From assembly GCA_017694765.1 (NCBI GenBank), contig JADIML010000173.1, forward strand, positions 1 to 5,109: a stretch of 5,109 nucleotides of DNA, read 5' to 3'. The DNA is from Candidatus Scybalomonas excrementavium. GTDB lineage: Bacteria; Bacillota; Clostridia; Lachnospirales; Lachnospiraceae. The notes beneath the pieces are model-generated. The model was not told the DNA's origin. It worked only from the letters and a program-made list of their open reading frames with translations, and searched no databases. The number at the start of each line of letters is the position of its first letter. Position 1 is the first letter of the stretch. Positions 1 through 5,109 of the stretch are shown in pieces. Both the position numbers and the translations under genes were made by a program.

Positions 1-475
1 CCATAATAGCAGTATTGGAATGGATTGCATCTTTTCCACCTCTTAAAATGACGGCATTTCCAGCTTTAAAACAGAGGGCAAAGGCATCTGCTGTTACATT
101 AGGACGTGATTCATAAATAATTCCTACAACCCCAAGAGGTACTCTTTTTTGTCCAATTAGTAATCCATTTTCTCTTTGTTTCATGGATAAAACTTCTCCA
201 ACTGGATCTTCTAATTGGACAACTTGTCGGATTCCTTTTGCCATCCCTTCAATTCTTTCTTTTGTAAGAGTTAAACGGTCAATCATAGCTTCTGACATGC
301 CATTCTTTCTTGCACATTCTACATCTATTTGATTGCTTTCTAACAATTCCTCTTCACAAAATAAAAGTGCGTCTGCCACAAAATTTAATGCTCGATTCTT
401 TTTATAAGTATCAAGAATCGCCAACTCTTTACTTGCTTCTTTTGCTCTTTTTCCTAAGCTTTCCAATTGTTCCAT
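1..475 (-). CDS. proA: Glutamate-5-semialdehyde dehydrogenase (gamma-glutamyl phosphate reductase), N-terminal part, cut by window edge
   Basis: Second enzyme of proline synthesis: cytosolic NADPH-dependent reduction of gamma-glutamyl phosphate, made by ProB, to glutamate-5-semialdehyde. Reading the minus strand from the ATG at 475-473 gives 158 codons open to the left edge with no stop. Seen directly: a helical N-terminus (MEQLESLGKRAKEAS, then NRALNFVADALL at about 27-38), the ProA signature VPLGVVGIIYESRPNVTADA at 112-131, and GNAVILRGGKDAIHSN at 139-154, typical of the aldehyde-dehydrogenase-like nucleotide-binding domain. The family is about 415 residues, so roughly 38% is visible; the catalytic cysteine and the C-terminus lie outside the window. 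The start is supported by AGGAG 8 bases upstream and by alignment with the usual ProA N-terminus. It follows the cyclo-ligase gene by 15 bases, so it is probably cotranscribed with it. The truncation is only the window edge. Confidence 0.96.
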   Translation of the reverse strand, partial: MEQLESLGKRAKEASKELAILDTYKKNRALNFVADALLFCEEELLESNQIDVECARKNGMSEAMIDRLTLTKERIEGMAKGIRQVVQLEDPVGEVLSMKQRENGLLIGQKRVPLGVVGIIYESRPNVTADAFALCFKAGNAVILRGGKDAIHSNTAIM

Positions 476-483
476 ATGCTCCA

Positions 484-488
484 CTCCT
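484..488 (-). promoter_or_regulatory. Ribosome binding site of proA
   Basis: AGGAG (inside AAAGGAG) on the minus strand, 8 bases before the ATG at 475. It lies in the 15-base gap after the cyclo-ligase stop and fixes the proA start. Confidence 0.8.
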
Positions 489-490
489 TT

Positions 491-1057
491 TTATATAATA
501 AATCGTTTCTCTGTTAAGATTTTTTGTGGTTTATAATCTTTTATATCTCCTTCAAAATGAGAATAGATTTGAAAATCATAGGCAATTGCAATGGTAGATT
601 GATGTCGGTTTCTAGCCATATAGCGATCATAATATCCTCCACCATATCCAATTCGATTTCTCCTTTGATCAAATGCAACGCCGGGCATAATGACTAAACT
701 GTCTTTGGCTGCCTTGCCAAGCTCTTTCTTTGGCTCTAAAATACCATATTTACCTTCCTCTAACGAATCAATGGACATATAACGATAAAATTCCATTTCT
801 CCATCTTCTACAATTGGAGAAGCGACTTCTTTCCCAAGTCTAAGAGCTTCTTCAATGATAGGCAATGTTGGTACTTCTTGATTATAAGCCACATAAATAC
901 TAATACTCTTTGCTTCTATAAACTCTGGCATTTTTATCAATTTTTCATAAATTTCTCTGCCAATTAATTCTTGCTCTTCTTTGCTTACCTTCTTTTTTCT
1001 TAAACGCATTTCATGACGTATTTCTTTTTTTCTTAATTGAATCAATGATAATGGCAT
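491..1057 (-). CDS. 5-formyltetrahydrofolate cyclo-ligase (5,10-methenyltetrahydrofolate synthetase, YgfA/MTHFS family)
   Basis: Cytosolic ATP-dependent enzyme that converts 5-formyltetrahydrofolate (folinate) to 5,10-methenyltetrahydrofolate, returning a storage or inhibitory folate to the one-carbon pool. At 188 residues it has the normal family length. Seen: a basic N-terminal helix with KKEIRHEMRLRKKK (10-23), the usual opening of this family; SISIYVAYNQEVPT (51-64); YGILEP (104-109); MPGVAFD (124-130); and the diagnostic glycine-rich motif RIGYGGGYYDRYM (135-147), part of the ATP/folate site. The C-terminus is atypical: where relatives usually carry a Pro-x-Glu-x-His-Asp stretch before the final Asp/Glu strand, this protein reads HFEGDIKDYKPQKILTEKRF, keeping ILTE but not the HD pair. 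The start at 1057 has GGAGG 5 bases upstream; Met17 is inside the family's conserved helix and is a poor alternative. It lies 28 bases after the DUF896 gene and 15 before proA. Confidence 0.95.
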   Translation of the reverse strand: MPLSLIQLRKKEIRHEMRLRKKKVSKEEQELIGREIYEKLIKMPEFIEAKSISIYVAYNQEVPTLPIIEEALRLGKEVASPIVEDGEMEFYRYMSIDSLEEGKYGILEPKKELGKAAKDSLVIMPGVAFDQRRNRIGYGGGYYDRYMARNRHQSTIAIAYDFQIYSHFEGDIKDYKPQKILTEKRFII

Positions 1058-1062
1058 TTTTG

Positions 1063-1067
1063 CCTCC
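1063..1067 (-). promoter_or_regulatory. Ribosome binding site of the cyclo-ligase gene
   Basis: GGAGG within AGGGGGAGG on the minus strand, 5 bases before the ATG at 1057. It is a near-perfect anti-SD match and supports this start over the internal Met17. Confidence 0.8.
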
Positions 1068-1085
1068 CCCTTTCTATACTAAGGA

Positions 1086-1295
1086 TTAATGAAGTCCTTT
1101 TCTAGTAAGTGGTGTAACTGTTCCATCTTCTTCTAAAATACTGACATTTTCTAATGTTCCTCTAAGATTTTTTCGAATTGCTAAAATATATTCTTTACGC
1201 AGTTTTTGCTGCTCCTTTTTTTCTTCCTCGGTTAAACCAACTGATTTCATTTTATGATATAATTCATTAATTCTTGCAATTTTTTGTTCGTCCAT
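1086..1295 (-). CDS. DUF896 / UPF0291 family protein (YnzC-like)
   Basis: Small cytosolic protein of unknown function, 69 residues. It matches the DUF896 pattern: a first helix KIARINELYHK (5-15), a short turn, a second highly charged helix LTEEEKKEQQKLRKEYI (21-37), then IRKNLRGTLENVSI (40-53) and a polar tail DGTVTPLTRKGLH. The N-terminal half should form the antiparallel helical hairpin known for B. subtilis YnzC. There is no signal peptide or membrane segment. In Bacillus, ynzC sits with yneA in a LexA-controlled SOS operon; here it lies between proB and a folate gene, and I see no GAAC-N4-GTTC LexA-type box before it, so the SOS link should not be carried over. The start at 1295 has AAGGAG 8 bases upstream. 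It lies 71 bases after proB, the largest gap in the window. Family assignment is firm; the cellular role is unknown. Confidence 0.92.
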   Translation of the reverse strand: MDEQKIARINELYHKMKSVGLTEEEKKEQQKLRKEYILAIRKNLRGTLENVSILEEDGTVTPLTRKGLH

Positions 1296-1303
1296 TTTTT
1301 ATA

Positions 1304-1309
1304 CTCCTT
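1304..1309 (-). promoter_or_regulatory. Ribosome binding site of the DUF896 gene
   Basis: AAGGAG on the minus strand, 8 bases before the ATG at 1295 (spacer TATAAAAA). It supports the start. Confidence 0.8.
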
Positions 1310-1331
1310 CATTCTTTCTATTTTCTTTTGT

Positions 1332-1360
1332 AGTGTATCATATTGTAGAAACTCATGCAA
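1332..1360 (-). promoter_or_regulatory. Weak candidate sigma-A-type promoter before the DUF896 gene
   Basis: On the minus strand TTGCAT (1360-1355) is followed after 17 bases by TACACT (1337-1332), sharing 3 of 6 and 4 of 6 bases with the consensus. An overlapping TATGAT at 1342-1337 is a better -10 (5 of 6) but has no good -35 at 17 bases. Such matches are common by chance in AT-rich DNA. It is listed only because this is the one gap in the gene run with room for a promoter, so a secondary transcript of DUF896, cyclo-ligase and proA could start here. Confidence 0.2.
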
Positions 1361-1370
1361 ATATTTCTAC
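1345..1370 (-). repeat. Perfect 7-bp inverted repeat spanning the proB stop codon
   Basis: GTAGAAA at 1345-1351 and TTTCTAC at 1364-1370 are exact reverse complements separated by 12 bases. In the minus-strand transcript this would be a 7-bp, mostly A-U stem at the end of proB, with the TAG stop inside the 5' arm. No U-tract follows on either strand, so it is not a convincing intrinsic terminator. It could be a weak 3'-end or processing hairpin, a protein-binding site overlapping the candidate -35, or chance. Confidence 0.4.
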
Positions 1371-2224
1371 GACTTTAAGTAAGATTTTGTTTCAATATAA
1401 TCCATCATATGAAATTCAGAATTTTTATGGGCAAGAAACAGTGTTCCAACTTCCCTTCCTTCCATAATCTCATTTAAAATATCAAAATTTTCTCCATTGG
1501 CAATAATCATATCTGCGCCTGAGTCATTTGCAATTCTAGCAGCTGAAATTTTCGTTGCCATTCCCCCTGTTCCAAAGGAAGAGGAAACACCTTTTGCCAT
1601 AGATAATATCGTATGATCAATTTCATTTACAACAGGAATCCATTTGGCATTTTCATTTTTATTCGGATCATCGGTATAAAGACCATCAATATCGGATAAT
1701 AAAATAAGTAAATCTCCACCGACAAGTGCTGTAACGACAGCCGATAAACTATCATTATCTCCAAATTCAATTTCTTCCGTAGAAACTGTATCATTTTCAT
1801 TTACAATCGGAATCACTCCCATTTTTAATAACTCTTCAAATGTATTTTGCGCATTGGTGCGATTTAATGGTTTTAAAATCGTTGTCTTCGTCATCAATAC
1901 TTGTGCTGAAATTTGTCCATACTCGGCAAATAGCTTCTGATAAATCATCATAAGCTGTCCTTGTCCAACTGCTGCACATGCTTGCTTTTGTGCCAGAGTT
2001 TCTGGTCTTCCTTGAATCCCTAATGCCTTTCTACCAACACTAATAGCACCAGAAGAAACTAATACAACGTCAATTCCCCGATTTCTGATATCACTTAACA
2101 CTCGAACTAACTTCTCTAATTTACCAAAGTGAATGAATCCTGTCTCTTTATGCACAAGAGAGGAGCTTCCTACTTTTACAATCACACGTTTTTTTTGTAA
2201 TAATCTTTGTCTTTCTTCTCTCAT
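1367..2224 (-). CDS. proB: Glutamate 5-kinase (gamma-glutamyl kinase), short form without PUA domain
   Basis: First, committed step of proline synthesis: ATP-dependent phosphorylation of L-glutamate to gamma-glutamyl phosphate, handed to ProA. Amino-acid-kinase fold, 285 residues from the start chosen here. Seen: VKVGSSSL (16-23, phosphate-binding strand and loop), SSGAISVG (57-64), PIVNENDTV (139-147) and FGDNDSLSA (154-162) for glutamate binding, SDIDGLYT (177-184), and GTGGMATKISAA (218-229, nucleotide side). The chain ends about 55 residues after this last motif, so it lacks the C-terminal PUA domain of E. coli ProB (367 residues), as in many clostridial forms; this is not a truncation. 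An in-frame ATG at 2236 would add MRKK, but its GAGGAG sits only 1 base away, while the ATG at 2224 has GAGGA 5 bases upstream. The gene follows the COG2509 gene by 40 bases. The stop is TAG. proA is not adjacent: two genes intervene. Confidence 0.95.
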   Translation of the reverse strand: MREERQRLLQKKRVIVKVGSSSLVHKETGFIHFGKLEKLVRVLSDIRNRGIDVVLVSSGAISVGRKALGIQGRPETLAQKQACAAVGQGQLMMIYQKLFAEYGQISAQVLMTKTTILKPLNRTNAQNTFEELLKMGVIPIVNENDTVSTEEIEFGDNDSLSAVVTALVGGDLLILLSDIDGLYTDDPNKNENAKWIPVVNEIDHTILSMAKGVSSSFGTGGMATKISAARIANDSGADMIIANGENFDILNEIMEGREVGTLFLAHKNSEFHMMDYIETKSYLKS

Positions 2225-2229
2225 TTTCT

Positions 2230-2234
2230 TCCTC
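2230..2234 (-). promoter_or_regulatory. Ribosome binding site deciding the proB start
   Basis: GAGGA on the minus strand lies 5 bases before the ATG at 2224. The upstream in-frame ATG at 2236 overlaps this region, and its own GAGGAG (2243-2238) is only 1 base away, too close for normal initiation. This favours the shorter, 285-residue ProB. Confidence 0.6.
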
Positions 2235-2264
2235 ATACTCCTCTTTTCTCAAGTATTTTCTCTT

Positions 2265-3983
2265 TTATTTCTCTTCTTTCTCAAATGGTTTATAATAGCT
2301 TCCAATTGCTTCTGCAACTTTAATTCCATCAATAGCAGCCGATGTAATACCACCTGCATATCCCGCTCCTTCTCCACAAGGATAGATGCCTCCTATATTG
2401 CTAATAAATTGTTTATCTCGTTCCATACGAATTGGTGACGATGTCCTTGTTTCTACGCCAGTAAAGATCGTATCACTTCTTCCATACCCTCTTATTTTCT
2501 TATCAAAGGCATACATTCCTTCACATATTGCTTCTGATACATAGGTTGGTAAACACTCTCTTAAATTTCCAAATGAATATTGTCCTTGTAAAGATGGTTC
2601 TATCTCTCCTAACTTAGTGCTTACTTGGTTTTTCTCAAAATCACCAAATAACTGAATTGGCACACTTCCATCATTTCCACCAACCTCATAAGCAAGACTC
2701 TCCCATTTTCTTTGAAATTCAACACCAGAAAGAGGGGAATCCTCAAAAAAGTCTTCTGGTGTTACATTAACTACAATCGCAGTATTAGAATTTTTAGCAT
2801 CACGCTTATAGTTGCTCATTCCATTTACAACAATTCTTCCCTCTTCCGAAGAAGAATTTACAACAAAGCCACCTGGACACATACAAAAGGAATAGACACT
2901 TCTTCCATTGTTTGCATGATGAACCAATTTATAATCTGCAGTTGGTAAACAGTATTCGTCATAATCTTTCCCATATTGAGAGCAATTAATCATATCTCTT
3001 GGATGCTCCACACGAAGACCAATAGCAAATGATTTTTTCGTCATAAAGAGCTGTTTTTCATAGAGCATAGAAAAAGTATCTCTTGCACTATGTCCAATTG
3101 CTATGACAAGAACCTCACATGGTAGCCATTCTGTTCCATTCATGCAAACTGCTTTTATATGATGTTGTTTTTTCTCAAGTACGGCTTGTTTTGCCTCTGA
3201 TTCTTCCATTTCTTTTTGTAACTCTAAAAATTGTTCCAATGGCATTTTTTTTTGAGTTGTCATTTCTTTCTTATCTTCTTCTAAACAAATATCAGTGACT
3301 TTGGAAGAAAAACGAACTTCTCCCCCAAGAGCAATCATATCCTTTCTCATATTTTTCACAACATCTCTCAATAAATCTGTGCCAATATGTGGTTTATTCC
3401 AATATAAAATTTCCTCTGGAGCACCATATTTTACAAAAGTCTTTAGCACTTCCTTATTGCGTCCCCACTTATCTTTTACTCCAGTATTTAACTTACCATC
3501 TGAAAAAGTTCCTGCTCCCCCTTCTCCAAATTGTACATTACTTTCCGTATTTAATTGCTTTGTTTCCCAATATGCTTCAATGGTTTTTACACGTTCATCA
3601 ACACTCTCTCCCCGTTCTAATACAATCGGACGATATCCTTCTTTTGCAAGCATTAATCCACAAAATAACCCTGCTGGACCAGCACCTACGATGACTGGTC
3701 TATAATTCATCACTACATTTCCTTTTTGTGGAAACTCATAACGTGTTTCCTTTGCAAGCTCTACATTTTTACTTTTTGCTTGCTTGATCACTTTTGCCTC
3801 TTCTTTTATTTGTACGTGTACCGAATAAATATATTTTAAATCTTCTTTTTTTCTTGCATCTAATGATTTTTTCACAATTTGATAGCTAAAATCTTCTTTA
3901 CTTTTTAGTACCTTTGCAATCGCTTTTTTTAGCTCTTCTTCCGTATGTTTTACTGGTAATTTCATTTGAGATATTTGTATCAT
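2265..3983 (-). CDS. Uncharacterised FAD-dependent dehydrogenase, COG2509 family
   Basis: Soluble flavoprotein oxidoreductase of 572 residues; substrate and partner unknown. The N-terminal ~90 residues form a basic domain (ELKKAIAKVLKSKEDFSYQIVKKSLDARKK) characteristic of COG2509. Then come the FAD Rossmann motif PVIVGAGPAGL (96-106) with acidic strand end VLERG (121-125), QFGEGGAGTFSDGKLNTG (151-168), a second nucleotide-contact strand VLVIAIGHSARDTF (291-304), the family motif YSFCMCPGGFVV (364-375) with Cys367 and Cys369, NLRECLPTYV (473-482), TGVETRTSSPIR (508-519), and the C-terminal FAD-binding GGIYPCGEGAGYAGGI (531-546). Residues about 233-277 are a Lys/Glu/Gln-rich stretch that looks inserted between two strands of the FAD domain. 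The start at 3983 has GAGGAG 6 bases upstream and overlaps the preceding stop as ATGA, so translation is probably coupled to the HI0933-type flavoprotein. There are no membrane segments. Family firm, reaction unassigned. Confidence 0.93.
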   Translation of the reverse strand: MIQISQMKLPVKHTEEELKKAIAKVLKSKEDFSYQIVKKSLDARKKEDLKYIYSVHVQIKEEAKVIKQAKSKNVELAKETRYEFPQKGNVVMNYRPVIVGAGPAGLFCGLMLAKEGYRPIVLERGESVDERVKTIEAYWETKQLNTESNVQFGEGGAGTFSDGKLNTGVKDKWGRNKEVLKTFVKYGAPEEILYWNKPHIGTDLLRDVVKNMRKDMIALGGEVRFSSKVTDICLEEDKKEMTTQKKMPLEQFLELQKEMEESEAKQAVLEKKQHHIKAVCMNGTEWLPCEVLVIAIGHSARDTFSMLYEKQLFMTKKSFAIGLRVEHPRDMINCSQYGKDYDEYCLPTADYKLVHHANNGRSVYSFCMCPGGFVVNSSSEEGRIVVNGMSNYKRDAKNSNTAIVVNVTPEDFFEDSPLSGVEFQRKWESLAYEVGGNDGSVPIQLFGDFEKNQVSTKLGEIEPSLQGQYSFGNLRECLPTYVSEAICEGMYAFDKKIRGYGRSDTIFTGVETRTSSPIRMERDKQFISNIGGIYPCGEGAGYAGGITSAAIDGIKVAEAIGSYYKPFEKEEK

Positions 3984-5109
3984 TTTTTTCTCCTCGTTTG
4001 CATATTTTGTGTGTTTTCTCTTTTTTGTACAGAATTACCTGCTAGATAACCACTTGCCCATGCCCATTGTAAATTATATCCTCCACAAGTACCATCCACA
4101 TCTAAAAGTTCTCCTACCAAATAAAGCCCTTTTACTTTTTTCGATTCCATCGTTGTAACATCTACTTCTTTTACAGAAACACCTCCTGCACATACTTGTG
4201 CTTGCTCAAAGGAGTTACATCCTATAATTGGTAGAGAAAAAGATTTTATAACAGAAACAAGAGCCTGTATTTGCTGTTTTTTCAACTGATACACTCTTAT
4301 TGTTTCTACAAAGTTTACTTCTTTTAAAAAGATGGGAACAAGTTTTTTTGAAAAAATTCCTTCTAATAACTCTCTAATATTTTTGTAAGAACAAGTATGG
4401 ATAAATCGTTCTATGAGATCGTATAATTGTTCTTTTGTATATTCCAAAGCAAAATCTAGTTCTATGAAAACAGATTTTCCTCTTTCTAAACCATAGGTAG
4501 CAAATCGACTGACTTGGAATGTTGGAACACCTGATATTCCATAGTTTGTAAACTGCACTTCACCTTGTTCTTTAAAAACTGTTTGTCCATCAACTTTACA
4601 AGTTAAACCTGCTTTTGCACGAACCCCTGCCCATTTTGTAACGGCTTTATGATTCGTATGTAAACCTGTCAAAGCCGGAACTACTGGCACTATTTTATGT
4701 CCCAATCGTTTTGCCAACTGATAGCCACTTCCATTACTTCCAAGTTTACTCTGTGCTTTTCCACCAGTTGCTAAAATACACTGTTCTCCAAATATATGCG
4801 TACCATCATGAAGTTTTATATCAAAGCCTCTTGTTGTTTTATCAAGTGATATGACTTCTTTTTCATAGTAAACAGAAATTCCTAATGCTTGTACTTTTAA
4901 TTCTAAAGCATTGACCACCGTAGTTGCTTGTTCACTTCTTGGGTAGACATAGCCTTTTTCTTCTTTCCATAAGACACCAAGCTTTTCAAAATAATGAAGT
5001 GTATGCTGTGCTGAAAATCTATGTATCACTTCATATGGAAAAGTGGGGATTTCACTTCGATGATCTTTTTCCTGCAATTGTAAATTCGTCATATTACAAC
5101 GTCCAGTCC
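3980..5109 (-). CDS. HI0933/BaiN/YhiN-family NAD(P)/FAD-dependent oxidoreductase, 5' end outside window
   Basis: Flavoprotein of the HI0933-like family, labelled in databases variously as BaiN/RdsA family or aminoacetone-oxidase-family FAD-binding enzyme; the physiological substrate is usually unknown. The first in-frame ATG (5092) is not the real start: the codons before it read T-G-R-C-N, giving TGRCNMTN, the conserved family motif near residue 45 that normally reads GRCN-(L/M)-TN. So the N-terminal GxGxxG FAD segment lies beyond the right edge, and 375 complete codons are visible of about 410-420. Counting from the Met at 5092: YVYPRSEQA (48-56), CILATGGKAQSKLGSNGSGY (105-124), EVQFTNYGISGVPTFQVSR (178-196), AQVCAGGVSVKEVD (298-311) with TMESK (314-318), and GLYLVGELLDVDGTCGGYNL (322-341) followed by QWAWASG, the C-terminal FAD-binding signature. 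The tail is basic and polar (QKRENTQNMQTRRKK). The TGA stop overlaps the next gene's ATG by 4 bases. Family firm; a bile-acid role cannot be inferred from family alone. Confidence 0.93.
   Translation of the reverse strand, partial: TGRCNMTNLQLQEKDHRSEIPTFPYEVIHRFSAQHTLHYFEKLGVLWKEEKGYVYPRSEQATTVVNALELKVQALGISVYYEKEVISLDKTTRGFDIKLHDGTHIFGEQCILATGGKAQSKLGSNGSGYQLAKRLGHKIVPVVPALTGLHTNHKAVTKWAGVRAKAGLTCKVDGQTVFKEQGEVQFTNYGISGVPTFQVSRFATYGLERGKSVFIELDFALEYTKEQLYDLIERFIHTCSYKNIRELLEGIFSKKLVPIFLKEVNFVETIRVYQLKKQQIQALVSVIKSFSLPIIGCNSFEQAQVCAGGVSVKEVDVTTMESKKVKGLYLVGELLDVDGTCGGYNLQWAWASGYLAGNSVQKRENTQNMQTRRKK
3990..3995 (-). promoter_or_regulatory. Ribosome binding site of the COG2509 gene, inside the upstream gene
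   Basis: GAGGAG on the minus strand followed by six A residues and the ATG at 3983. It lies within the last codons of the HI0933-type gene, whose TGA overlaps the ATG. The arrangement suggests reinitiation or coupled translation of the two flavoproteins. Confidence 0.8.

Noticed and set aside
310..498. 62-residue plus-strand reading frame
   Set aside because: Antisense to the proA N-terminus, with no RBS; hydrophobic composition arises from complementing Glu/Lys-rich codons.
1296..1366. LexA/SOS box or T-box/riboswitch leader before the DUF896 gene
   Set aside because: No GAAC-N4-GTTC palindrome is present, and 71 bases is too short for a T-box; no specifier-loop or antiterminator elements are seen.
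1345..1370. Intrinsic terminator after proB
   Set aside because: The stem is only 7 bp, mostly A-T, and no T-run follows on either strand.
2291..2296. TATAAT on the plus strand as a promoter -10
   Set aside because: It lies inside the COG2509 coding region, has no credible plus-strand gene downstream, and such hexamers are frequent in AT-rich DNA.
2133..2438. 101-residue plus-strand reading frame
   Set aside because: Antisense across proB and the COG2509 gene end; Phe/Leu/Ser-rich by complementing AG-rich coding sequence; no family resemblance.
2712..2948. 78-residue plus-strand reading frame
   Set aside because: Lies wholly antisense inside the COG2509 gene; no RBS or recognisable motif.
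3295..3705. Two overlapping plus-strand reading frames (136 and 101 residues)
   Set aside because: Both are shadows of the conserved FAD domain of the COG2509 gene on the other strand; no coding signals of their own.
3980..5109. Specific bile-acid reductase (BaiN) function
   Set aside because: Family membership is broad and no other bile-acid (bai) genes are in the window, so only a family-level call is justified.

Overview
This window is an AT-rich stretch of bacterial chromosome in which every convincing gene lies on the minus strand. The Shine-Dalgarno sites are strong and AG-rich, the non-coding gaps are short, and the proteins are rich in Lys, Glu and Ile. Together with the gene families present (a ProB that ends after the kinase domain, a YnzC-like DUF896 protein, a COG2509 flavoprotein beside an HI0933/BaiN-type flavoprotein), this points to a low-GC Firmicute, most likely a Clostridia/Lachnospiraceae-type anaerobe. 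The taxon is an inference from family resemblance, not from a marker gene.

In transcription order (right to left) the layout is as follows. (1) 5109-3980: an HI0933/BaiN/YhiN-family flavoprotein whose first residues lie beyond the right edge. (2) 3983-2265: a COG2509 FAD-dependent dehydrogenase whose ATG overlaps the previous stop by 4 bases. (3) 2224-1367: proB, glutamate 5-kinase. (4) 1295-1086: a small DUF896/UPF0291 (YnzC-like) protein. (5) 1057-491: 5-formyltetrahydrofolate cyclo-ligase. (6) 475-1: the first 158 residues of proA, running off the left edge. The gaps are -4, about 40, 71, 28 and 15 bases, so all six could be one transcript. The only gap with room for a signal is the 71-base one between proB and the DUF896 gene. 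It holds a perfect 7-bp inverted repeat that includes the proB stop codon, and a weak promoter-like sequence.

ProB and ProA together turn glutamate into glutamate-5-semialdehyde, the first two steps of proline synthesis. Here the pair is split by the DUF896 gene and a one-carbon/folate salvage enzyme. The two upstream flavoproteins are both of poorly defined substrate, and their overlapping genes suggest coupled translation.

I found no RNA gene, mobile element, CRISPR array or integration scar, and no stretch over 300 bases lacks a gene. This is mainly a housekeeping region. The points that merit a second look are the split proBA pair, the charged insertion with an A9 tract in the COG2509 protein, the divergent C-terminus of the cyclo-ligase, the inverted repeat, and two starts (proB and the HI0933 gene) that simple longest-ORF calling gets wrong.
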